Assembly: GCA_001781995.1 (NCBI GenBank)
Contig: MFNH01000064.1
Span: 5,486-46,010, forward strand
From: Candidatus Levybacteria bacterium RBG_16_35_11
GTDB taxonomy: Bacteria > Patescibacteriota > Microgenomatia > Levybacterales > UBA12049
Length of the DNA: 40,525 bases
Direction of reading: 5' to 3'
The stretch's first letter is position 1, and every line of letters begins with the position of its first letter. The translations under genes and the position numbers were made by a program. Below are positions 25,080-33,160 of this stretch, one piece after another. The notes under the pieces are model-generated. The model was not told the origin of the DNA. It made no database searches and worked only from the letters and a program-made list of their open reading frames with translations.

Positions 25080-27260
25080 TTAGGGCGTTGGCGTGGGGGT
25101 TGGAGAAGGGCTTGGGTGAGCGCAGCTTAGGCAATACTTATCTCCGGTTGCATCGGTAATAACCTGCATTTCTTTTAACTCTAGATTTTCCGTTTGCCCA
25201 GGAGCTGCTTGCGCTTGGGTATTTTTATCAACCCAAATTTTTTCATTTGCGACTTTATAATTAGCAAAAGGCTCGGTTCCTTTTATAAAATATTCAAATC
25301 GTCCCTGACATTGATCTTTTTGGTCTCCCAAGGATTGATATCCCGATGAGCAAACCACTTTTTGGATTACATTGCTTGGTCGTTGCGTTGGCTCTGGTGA
25401 TCTATTTTTAAGTAATTCACTCATTATATCGTGCCAAATAGGAGCAGCTCCGGTAATTCCAGATACAAGTCCGCTCATTGGAGTATTGTCATTGTTTCCG
25501 ACCCAGGAAGCAACCACATAAGAGGGGGTATAACCGATTGTCCAATTGTCCCTGAAATCATTAGTAGTTCCTGTTTTAACCGATACAACTTGATCCACAA
25601 TTTTTAACTCGGATCCTGCTCCAAATTCTAAAATCCTTGCATTATTATCAGCTAAAATATCGGAAATTATAAAAGAAACACCTGTTGGTAAAACTTTCTT
25701 GCCAAAAATTGGGCTCTTTGGAGGAGTATATTGTTCTAAAACTTTCCCAGTCCTATCCGTTACTTTTAAAATCGGCTGAAGGTTAATTTTATAGCCTCCT
25801 GTGGCAAAAACTCCAAAAGCTTGAGTCATGTCAATCATGGTTACTTCTCCTCCTCCTAAAGTTAAGGATAACCCGTAGTTATCTGGATTTTTCCAGGTAG
25901 TTATTCCCATTGCTGTTGCCGTTGCAACTAAGGAAGGAATGCCGTTTAGTTTAAGCATTTTAACAGCAGGAATGTTAAAGGAGTTGCCAAGGGCATAACG
26001 CATTTGAACTACCCCATGGAACTTACCGTCGTAATTTACAGGACAATATGGCCTTGATCCTGGTTGGGGGAAACAAATTTTTTCATCTATAAATGGAGTT
26101 GCTGCAGTGTAGCCATTAATTAATCCGGTAGCATAATTAACAGGTTTAATCGAGGAACCTGGTTGTCGCTCTGCTAAAGTAACATTTACATTGCCATCAA
26201 TTTTTTCATCAAAATAATCTTTACTGCCAACCATTGCTAAAATCTCACCTGTTTTGGGATTTGTAATCATCGAAGCTCCATTTGAAACATGAAAGCCTGA
26301 AAGCTCATCTATATGCGAAGACACAGTTGCTTGAGCCATATTTTGCAAATCCAAATCTAATGAAGTAATTACCTTAAGTCCACCTTCTTCAACTTTTTTC
26401 TCTCCATACTTTTTAATTAGTAGATCTTTAATATATAAGACAAAATGAGGAGCTTTAATTTCATTTGAAAATCTTTTATAGACAAGGGTTTCATTGTAGG
26501 CTTTGTCCGCTTGTCCGGAAGATATATATTTTTCTTCTACCATTGCTTCTAAAACTTGTCTTTGTCTTGCTTTTGCAAGCTCCGGATGAGCACCAAAAGG
26601 AGAATAGGCAGTAGGAGCCTCGGGAAGCCCAGCTAAAAGAGTTGATTCTGCAAGATCCAAATCTTTCGCCCTTTTGCCAAAATAAGTTTGAGAAGCAGCT
26701 TCTATTCCATAAGCTGTTCCTCCATAAGGTGTTTGATTTAGATACATTTCTAATACCTGGTTTTTAGAATATAAAAGTTCGGAAGCATATGCTAAAATTA
26801 TTTCCTTAATCTTCCTTGTTATTGTTTGCTCGGAAGTTAAAAGACTATTTTTAACTAATTGCTGGGTCAAAGTTGATCCTCCCTGAATTTGCTTGTGGAA
26901 AACAATTGAGTAAAGAGCCCGTGTGATGCCCCTAATATCAATTGCTCCGTGACTATAAAAATTACGATCCTCAATTGCAATAGTTGCTTCTTGCATATCT
27001 TTTGGAATTTCAGAAAGAGGAACAAAAGTTGAATCTTTTTCTCTGTAAATGTCAAATAAAAGCTTGCCATTTCGGTCATATATTTTTGTGCTTTGAGGCG
27101 TCTCAGAGCTTGATAGCTTTGAGGGGGATGGAAGGTCTTTAAGGATAAAAAAATAAAAAGAAGTAGCAATTGCGATTATTAGAAAATAAAAAGGCCAAAA
27201 TTTAGGATTTGTGATAAGATTCTTTTTCTTCCTTATCTTTTTCTTAATTATTTTTTTCAT
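25080..27260 (-). CDS. Class A penicillin-binding protein (PBP1A-like), second paralogue
   Basis: AIEDRNFYSHGAID, QGGSTLTQQLVKN, SSIKPVNYA, SFNIPAVK, VKTGTTNDFRDNWTIGYTP; Pro/Thr tail PSPSPTPTPTP. Confidence 0.93.
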   Translation of the reverse strand: MKKIIKKKIRKKKNLITNPKFWPFYFLIIAIATSFYFFILKDLPSPSKLSSSETPQSTKIYDRNGKLLFDIYREKDSTFVPLSEIPKDMQEATIAIEDRNFYSHGAIDIRGITRALYSIVFHKQIQGGSTLTQQLVKNSLLTSEQTITRKIKEIILAYASELLYSKNQVLEMYLNQTPYGGTAYGIEAASQTYFGKRAKDLDLAESTLLAGLPEAPTAYSPFGAHPELAKARQRQVLEAMVEEKYISSGQADKAYNETLVYKRFSNEIKAPHFVLYIKDLLIKKYGEKKVEEGGLKVITSLDLDLQNMAQATVSSHIDELSGFHVSNGASMITNPKTGEILAMVGSKDYFDEKIDGNVNVTLAERQPGSSIKPVNYATGLINGYTAATPFIDEKICFPQPGSRPYCPVNYDGKFHGVVQMRYALGNSFNIPAVKMLKLNGIPSLVATATAMGITTWKNPDNYGLSLTLGGGEVTMIDMTQAFGVFATGGYKINLQPILKVTDRTGKVLEQYTPPKSPIFGKKVLPTGVSFIISDILADNNARILEFGAGSELKIVDQVVSVKTGTTNDFRDNWTIGYTPSYVVASWVGNNDNTPMSGLVSGITGAAPIWHDIMSELLKNRSPEPTQRPSNVIQKVVCSSGYQSLGDQKDQCQGRFEYFIKGTEPFANYKVANEKIWVDKNTQAQAAPGQTENLELKEMQVITDATGDKYCLSCAHPSPSPTPTPTP

Positions 27261-27327
27261 ATCAATTTAGATATAATAGCACTCAAAGCTAAGGCTTACA
27301 ACCTTTAGGTGCTCTATAATATTAAGT

Positions 27328-28344
27328 ATGTTTTTACAAAATTTCCTTCAATTCCTAAACAGTTCACCTTTAAATTGGATTGATTTTTTTATTATCATAG
27401 TTATCTTTTTTTATGCAATTGAGGGTTATTCTCAAGGATTTTACCTTGCCCTTTTAGATCTTATTAGCTTTGTAGCGGCATTTATTCTTGGTCTTTCTTT
27501 TTACTATCATCTTTCTAATATCTTAATTAAGACACTTTCAATTCCCCAAGGATTTGCAAAGGCTTTAGGGTTTTTTACAATAGCTTTTTTAACAGAAATC
27601 ATAATTAGTTTACTTTTAAGAACTTTTGTAAAAAAAACAATCTTTTTTAAAAATCTTTCAAAATCCTCCGTTCACAAGATCCTAAATAGTGTTTTGGGCA
27701 TTTTCCCGGGCATTTTTTCGGCAATTGTTTTAATTGCCTTTATTTTAACAATGATTATGACTTTGCCTGTTTCGGCTTACTTAAAAAAAGCCGTTTCTAA
27801 GTCCATAATCGGTTCTAAATTAGTTACAAATACACAAGGGTTAGGAAAAGATATAAACAATATTTTCGGAGGAGCGGTTAACGAAGGACTTGCTTTTTTT
27901 ACAGTTGAGCCAAGAGGTAATGAGTCGGTTAATCTAAATTTTGAAACAAAAGAAATAAGTATAGATCAAACAGCAGAAAGAGAAATGTTTATTATGGTAA
28001 ATAATGAGCGGCAAAAACAGGAAATTTCTAAGTTGCAAGTTGATACTGCATTAACTAAAGTTGCCAGAGAGCATTGCGAAGATATGTTTAAAAGAGGTTA
28101 TTTTTCCCACAATACTCCCGAAGGATATACCCCCTTTGACAGGATGACAGAAGCGGATATCTCCTTTGTTGCTGCGGGAGAAAACCTTGCCCTTGCTCCC
28201 AATGTTGATTTGGCAATGGACGGATTTATGAAAAGTGAAGGACACCGGGAAAATATTTTATCATCGGAGTTTGGTAAGATAGGAGTAGGTGTAATTGACG
28301 GCGGAATTTATGGCGAAATGTTTTGCCAGGAATTTACAGACTAG
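27328..28344 (+). CDS. CvpA-like membrane domain fused to a CAP/SCP domain
   Basis: N-terminal four-helix CvpA-like region; C-terminal NNERQKQ...REHCEDMFKRGYFSHNTPEGYTPFDRM...AGENLA...GHRENILSSEFGKIGVGV. Confidence 0.88.
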   Translation: MFLQNFLQFLNSSPLNWIDFFIIIVIFFYAIEGYSQGFYLALLDLISFVAAFILGLSFYYHLSNILIKTLSIPQGFAKALGFFTIAFLTEIIISLLLRTFVKKTIFFKNLSKSSVHKILNSVLGIFPGIFSAIVLIAFILTMIMTLPVSAYLKKAVSKSIIGSKLVTNTQGLGKDINNIFGGAVNEGLAFFTVEPRGNESVNLNFETKEISIDQTAEREMFIMVNNERQKQEISKLQVDTALTKVAREHCEDMFKRGYFSHNTPEGYTPFDRMTEADISFVAAGENLALAPNVDLAMDGFMKSEGHRENILSSEFGKIGVGVIDGGIYGEMFCQEFTD

Positions 28345-28390
28345 AAAATAGCGTATAGCAAGTAGTCAGATAACTGATATTAATTAGTAA

Positions 28391-29464
28391 ATGCATTTAA
28401 ATAATTTAAAGAACATAGATTTTAACGAAAAAAAAGTTTTATTAAGGGCAGATTTAGATGTCCCAATAATAAATGGCCAGATAGAAGATGACTTAAGGTT
28501 AAAAGCCTGCCTTGACACTTTAAATGTACTTTTTAACAGTAAAGCAACTGTAATTGTTGTCGGACATTTAGGAAGACCTAAGCCACAATTTCAAAGTTCA
28601 AATTTCAAAGTTCAAATTTCAAAGGAGAATAAGAAATTCTCGCTTGCGCCGGTTGCCGAATGGTTTGGAAAACTTTATCAATCGACCCCGACAAAAGAAA
28701 ACATCGGACAGTTTGAAGGTTGGAAAATCAAAAACGATTTTTTCATTTTGGAAAACCTCCGTTTTTATGAGGGGGAGAAAAAGAATGAATCAGAGTTTTC
28801 AAAAAAACTTGCATCGCTTGCCGACATTTATGTAAACGATGCTTTCGGCGACTCACATCGTTTTGACGCATCAATAGTTGGCGTTCCGGCTTTTCTGCCT
28901 CATTTTGCGGGATTTCATCTTGAAAAAGAAGTAGAAGTTTTATCAAGAGCCTTGGAAAATCCAAAAAGACCACTAGTTGTTTTAATCGGCGGGGCAAAAA
29001 TAGAAACAAAACTACCCTTGGTTAAAAAAATGAGTTTATTTGCAGATCATTTATTGGTAGGGGGGCTAGTTTCATTAGAACTTAAAAATCTCTTAGAACA
29101 AAACCCAAATGTGCTTGGAGAAAGAAAAGCCAATCTTTTAATAGCAGATTCAATAGAAAATAAAAAAGATATTTCAAAAGAAAGCGCCAAAAAATTTACA
29201 GAAGTTTTAAGAATAGGAGAAACAGTTATTTGGAACGGCTTAATGGGGATAGTAGAAGAGTGTTTTGAAGAAGGAACAAGAATGGTCGCAAAGGCAATTG
29301 CCGACTCAAACGCTTATTCAATAGTTGGGGGAGGAGACACTGTTTGCTATCTTAAAAATTTGGGAATCATTAATAAGCTTTCTTTTGTTTCAACCGGGGG
29401 AGGAGCAATGCTTGAGTTTCTATCTGGAGAAAAACTACCGGGGATTGAGATTCTTAAGGAGTGA
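28391..29464 (+). CDS. pgk: Phosphoglycerate kinase
   Basis: VLLRADLDVP, GHLGRP, ENLRFYEGE, NDAFGDSHR, GGGDTV, STGGGAMLEFLSG. Confidence 0.96.
   Translation: MHLNNLKNIDFNEKKVLLRADLDVPIINGQIEDDLRLKACLDTLNVLFNSKATVIVVGHLGRPKPQFQSSNFKVQISKENKKFSLAPVAEWFGKLYQSTPTKENIGQFEGWKIKNDFFILENLRFYEGEKKNESEFSKKLASLADIYVNDAFGDSHRFDASIVGVPAFLPHFAGFHLEKEVEVLSRALENPKRPLVVLIGGAKIETKLPLVKKMSLFADHLLVGGLVSLELKNLLEQNPNVLGERKANLLIADSIENKKDISKESAKKFTEVLRIGETVIWNGLMGIVEECFEEGTRMVAKAIADSNAYSIVGGGDTVCYLKNLGIINKLSFVSTGGGAMLEFLSGEKLPGIEILKE
28587..28624. repeat. Heptamer/14-mer tandem repeat (TTCAAAK) inside pgk
   Basis: AATTTCAAAGTTCA AATTTCAAAGTTCA AATTTCAAAG. Confidence 0.95.
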
Positions 29465-29482
29465 AAGACCAAAAATTACCTC

Positions 29483-29511
29483 TTGCTCCATTTTTACCAC
29501 TGGTCTATACT
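29483..29511 (+). promoter_or_regulatory. gap promoter, leaderless layout
   Basis: TTGCTC-17-TATACT, 7 nt before ATG 29519. Confidence 0.7.
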
Positions 29512-29518
29512 TTGTAAT

Positions 29519-30577
29519 ATGATAAAAGTTGCAATAAATGGTTATGGAAGAATAGGCAGAGTTGCTCACCGTGTCATTTTAGAAAAATTTTATGAGCAAA
29601 TAGAGATTGCGGCAATAAATGCAGGAACGTCTACCGATATTAAAGGCTGGATGTATCTTCTAAAATACGACACTGCCTATGGTCCGATTCTAAATATTCC
29701 TATTTCGTTTGACGAAAAAAAAGAACTTAACGGACAAATCGGAAATTTAATTATAGAAGACAAAAAAATTCCTGTTTTTTCCCAAAAAGATCCAACCCTT
29801 TTGCCCTGGAAAGATTTAAATATAGATGTTGTTATTGAATCAACAGGTAGCTTTGAGACAACAGAAAAACTGAAAACGCATATTACTGCCGGTGCAAAAA
29901 AAGTTGTTCTTTCCGCTCCGGCAAAAGATGATACTCCAACCTATATTTTAGGGGTGAACGCCAAAGATTATAAAGGAGAAGAAATAATTAGCAATGCCTC
30001 CTGCACAACTAATTGTATTGCGCCAGTTGCAAAAGTAATGGTTGAAAACTTCGGAGTTGAAAAGGCAATGATGACAACAATTCATTCCTATACATCAGAC
30101 CAAAGGCTTCAGGACGGTGGACATAAAGATTATAGAAGGGCTAGGTCTGCTGCAGCAAATATTATTCCAACCTCAACAGGCGCAACTATTGCAGCCTCTA
30201 AAACCGTTCCAGAATTAAAAGATATTTTTCAAGGTCTTTCAATCAGGGTGCCCACAACCGATGGATCCTTGGCCGATTTCACGTTTGTCTTAAAAAAGCA
30301 AACTACAAAAGAAGAAGTAAATGAAGTCTTTAAAAAAGAGGCTCAAAAAGAAGAATATAAGGGAATAATGGCAGTCTCCAATGATCCATTAGTTTCCTCT
30401 GATATTATTGCCTCTTCATATTCAACAATTGTGGATCTTTCTCTAACCTCTGTTATGGGAAACTTGGTAAAAATAATTGCCTGGTATGACAATGAGTATG
30501 GTTATGCGAACAGATTGGTTGAAGAGGTCTTAATGGTTTCAAAAGTTCTGCCTCAAAACAATGAAGCAACCGGTTGA
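29519..30577 (+). CDS. gap: Type I glyceraldehyde-3-phosphate dehydrogenase
   Basis: MIKVAINGYGRIGR, SNASCTTNCIAPVAKV, WYDNEYGYANRLVE. Start refined to 29519. Confidence 0.97.
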   Translation: MIKVAINGYGRIGRVAHRVILEKFYEQIEIAAINAGTSTDIKGWMYLLKYDTAYGPILNIPISFDEKKELNGQIGNLIIEDKKIPVFSQKDPTLLPWKDLNIDVVIESTGSFETTEKLKTHITAGAKKVVLSAPAKDDTPTYILGVNAKDYKGEEIISNASCTTNCIAPVAKVMVENFGVEKAMMTTIHSYTSDQRLQDGGHKDYRRARSAAANIIPTSTGATIAASKTVPELKDIFQGLSIRVPTTDGSLADFTFVLKKQTTKEEVNEVFKKEAQKEEYKGIMAVSNDPLVSSDIIASSYSTIVDLSLTSVMGNLVKIIAWYDNEYGYANRLVEEVLMVSKVLPQNNEATG

Positions 30578-31148
30578 ACTTCCGCACATCAGAGTAATTA
30601 CCGTATCGGGACGAATTGCTTCCGGTTCTACCACCTTGGCAAAAAAGCTGGCAAAAAATTTAGGCTGGGAATTATTAGAGGGAGGAGAGTTGTTTGAGCA
30701 AATTCATAGAGAATTGAATTTGGATCAGGAAATGGTTGATAAACGGCCAGATCATTTTGACCTTGAGTATGAGGAAAAGGTAAAAGAAATTTTTCAAAAT
30801 GGTAAAAATATTATTGTTCAAAGCCATTTGGCAGGATTTGATGCGCAAGGAATAGATGGAGTTTTTAAAATACTTGTTGAATGCACAGATAAAGGAGGAG
30901 ATAAGCCAGAAATTCGAATTGACAGACTCGTTAATAGAGATGGTATCCCCATTGAAAAAGCAAAGCAAGAAGTATTAGAGCGGGAAAAAAGACACACAGA
31001 AAAATGGCGAAGGCTTTATGCTAAAAATGATAAAAATTGGGTTTATTGGGATAAAAAATATTATGATTTAGTAATTAACACATACGACCATGATAAAGAA
31101 GAAACATTAAATATTGCATTAAAGGCAATAGGTCGGAAAAAACTATAA
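30561..31148 (+). CDS. Cytidylate kinase-like family protein
   Basis: ITVSGRIASGSTTLAKKLAKNLGW P-loop, REKRHTEKWRRLY lid region; overlaps the gap 3' end. Confidence 0.8.
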   Translation: MKQPVELPHIRVITVSGRIASGSTTLAKKLAKNLGWELLEGGELFEQIHRELNLDQEMVDKRPDHFDLEYEEKVKEIFQNGKNIIVQSHLAGFDAQGIDGVFKILVECTDKGGDKPEIRIDRLVNRDGIPIEKAKQEVLEREKRHTEKWRRLYAKNDKNWVYWDKKYYDLVINTYDHDKEETLNIALKAIGRKKL

Positions 31149-31165
31149 CCCCTAAATCTCCAGCT

Positions 31166-31194
31166 TTGACAGCCACATTTTTTAGGATTATAAT
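31166..31194 (+). promoter_or_regulatory. Perfect-consensus promoter
   Basis: TTGACA-17-TATAAT. Confidence 0.8.
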
Positions 31195-31216
31195 GCTACT
31201 CCAGTAAACAAAAACT

Positions 31217-32023
31217 ATGAACCGTTCAATAGAACAAGATAGGAGATTTATGTCAAGTCAAATTGAAAATTGTTTCCCCAATCAATCAGACCCCTCGGTT
31301 AGTGAGGATGCACCTAAGGAAATAATCCCAGGGAAAGACATTGAAGTTAAAGAGCTCAGGCAAAAAGATGATGAGGAAATTCAACAATATCTTGATGCTC
31401 TTGCAGATGAGAGAAATTGTTTTTATTTCATTGAAACCCATAAAGAATTGGAAAGTGGCGAAATAGTTCCTAAAACATTGGAAGAATTTAAGAAAGACTT
31501 AAGAAAAAAGAATATGAGATCTTTTGTTGGATTGGGCTACACGAAAGATCCTTTAGAAGAAAAGGAACCAGAAAAAACCCCATTAGGTTTCATATCGCTT
31601 GAAACTATTAAGGAAGCTCGTGAAGATGTAAAATACGTTCGGAAATGGGTTCTTCCTTATGAACTACAAGGAGAGGGAATAGGTAAAAAAATTTTCCGAC
31701 GTTTTTTAGAATTTCTTCATGCGGAAAATGTAAGAGAAGGTCGAGGAAAAGAAATAAATCCGTTATATGCTGAGTTTGTACTGAACGTTCCAGATTGTCT
31801 TAGAGCTGAACATTTCTTCTGCGAAGATTTTGAATTTGAGTATGTAAGAAGAACCACTAAGACGGCACCTGTTTATCTTCCTCCGGGAGTTTTATTATCT
31901 TGGATGAAGGAAGGAGAAAATCCAAATGGACAAATTATTGATTGCTCAACGGTAATAGTTCGTTGTCCCGACATTGATGGTTTATTGATTCGCTTGATTA
32001 AAAGGGATGCGCTAAAAAGATGA
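31217..32023 (+). CDS. GNAT-family acetyltransferase-like protein
   Basis: GFISLETIKEAREDVKYVRKWVLPYELQGEGIGKKIFRRFLEFLHAE resembles the GNAT acetyl-CoA binding region. Confidence 0.7.
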   Translation: MNRSIEQDRRFMSSQIENCFPNQSDPSVSEDAPKEIIPGKDIEVKELRQKDDEEIQQYLDALADERNCFYFIETHKELESGEIVPKTLEEFKKDLRKKNMRSFVGLGYTKDPLEEKEPEKTPLGFISLETIKEAREDVKYVRKWVLPYELQGEGIGKKIFRRFLEFLHAENVREGRGKEINPLYAEFVLNVPDCLRAEHFFCEDFEFEYVRRTTKTAPVYLPPGVLLSWMKEGENPNGQIIDCSTVIVRCPDIDGLLIRLIKRDALKR

Positions 32024-32189
32024 AGTTAAAAGAATTCAACAAAAGGCTGAGATTCATTGATACACTCTTTAGTTAGAAGATTTAATCTAACTTGGGCATA
32101 TTGGACCAAGGGAAATAAAAAGACTTTATTGATATTATCCTTGCTCAACAGCTTGTAGTATTATTAATTAATTGGTATAATTCCCACTC

Positions 32190-33026
32190 ATGCACAGCAG
32201 GAAAGAGCAAAAAGGAACTGACGTTTTTGGAAGGACTGATAGTTATCAGGATCCAACTTTTTTAACGACATACTTAGATACTGTAGATTCACTTCTTCCT
32301 ATAAGGGAATCTAAGCAAAGGCTATATAATTTACTAGATCCTCAAGCAGGTGAATTAATTATTGACTTAGGATGTGGAATAGGAACTACTGTAAGGGAAA
32401 TGGCGCTTAGGACAAATAAATCTACGAGGTTTTTTGGCATTGACAATAGTCAAACAATGATTAATAAAGCAGAGGAATCCACCCCAGAAGACTTAGTTAG
32501 CTCAGGAATAATTAGCTTTTTAAAACAAGATGCTAATAATTTAAGATTTGGAGACGAAACATTTGATGCGGCTTACGCAGATAGGCTATTCCAACATCTG
32601 GCAAATCCTAAACAGGTAATAAGAGAAATTGTCAGAGTTTTAAAACCAGGTGGAAGGCTCATAATCGCAGATTCCTGCTGGGAAGATTTAAGAATTGAAG
32701 GTATCTCGGAAGAAGCGTCAGGGGTAATTAGAAAGACTCTCCTTAGTATTATTGAAAATCCTTTACTAGCTAAATTCGTATGGGAATTAATGATTCAAGA
32801 AGGAATTAAACAGGAATCCGTAACTGTTGAAAAGATAAAATTAAAGTTTAAGGGGCTTAAAAGTTCTGAGGCGGTTCTTAAAATTAAAGAAGCTTTAAAA
32901 ATAGGTTGTGACAGTGGTGCAATTTCTATCGAAGAAATGAATATGACCCTCCGGGAAATAAAAAATGCAAATCCAGATGATATAACTACGTTTTTAGATT
33001 TCTACTTAACTAGGGGCGAAAAATAA
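32190..33026 (+). CDS. Class I SAM-dependent methyltransferase
   Basis: LIIDLGCGIGTTVREMA, FFGIDNSQTMI, DAAYADRLFQHLANPKQVIREIVRVLKPGGRLIIAD. Confidence 0.9.
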   Translation: MHSRKEQKGTDVFGRTDSYQDPTFLTTYLDTVDSLLPIRESKQRLYNLLDPQAGELIIDLGCGIGTTVREMALRTNKSTRFFGIDNSQTMINKAEESTPEDLVSSGIISFLKQDANNLRFGDETFDAAYADRLFQHLANPKQVIREIVRVLKPGGRLIIADSCWEDLRIEGISEEASGVIRKTLLSIIENPLLAKFVWELMIQEGIKQESVTVEKIKLKFKGLKSSEAVLKIKEALKIGCDSGAISIEEMNMTLREIKNANPDDITTFLDFYLTRGEK

Positions 33027-33061
33027 TCAACCTAGAATAGTTAGCTTAAGGAGGTGAAAAG

Positions 33062-33160
33062 ATGTATCGTTCGATGCCTCATCTTGTACGCTACTATTTT
33101 GACACAGGTATTATTTTATTCTATAATCGCCTCTCAAAACAATTTACATATGGGTGTTGA
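33062..33160 (+). CDS. Candidate 32-aa small ORF with a perfect Shine-Dalgarno
   Basis: TTAAGGAGGTGAAAAG-ATG, MYRSMPHLVRYYFDTGIILFYNRLSKQFTYGC*; overlaps the promoter and start of the next gene. Confidence 0.4.
   Translation: MYRSMPHLVRYYFDTGIILFYNRLSKQFTYGC
33099..33127 (+). promoter_or_regulatory. Perfect-consensus promoter
   Basis: TTGACA-17-TATAAT, 22 nt before ATG 33150. Confidence 0.75.

Noticed and set aside
11990-33040. Shared ATCAACCTAGA 11-mer near 11994 and 33030
   Set aside because: Too short in AT-rich intergenic DNA; likely coincidence.
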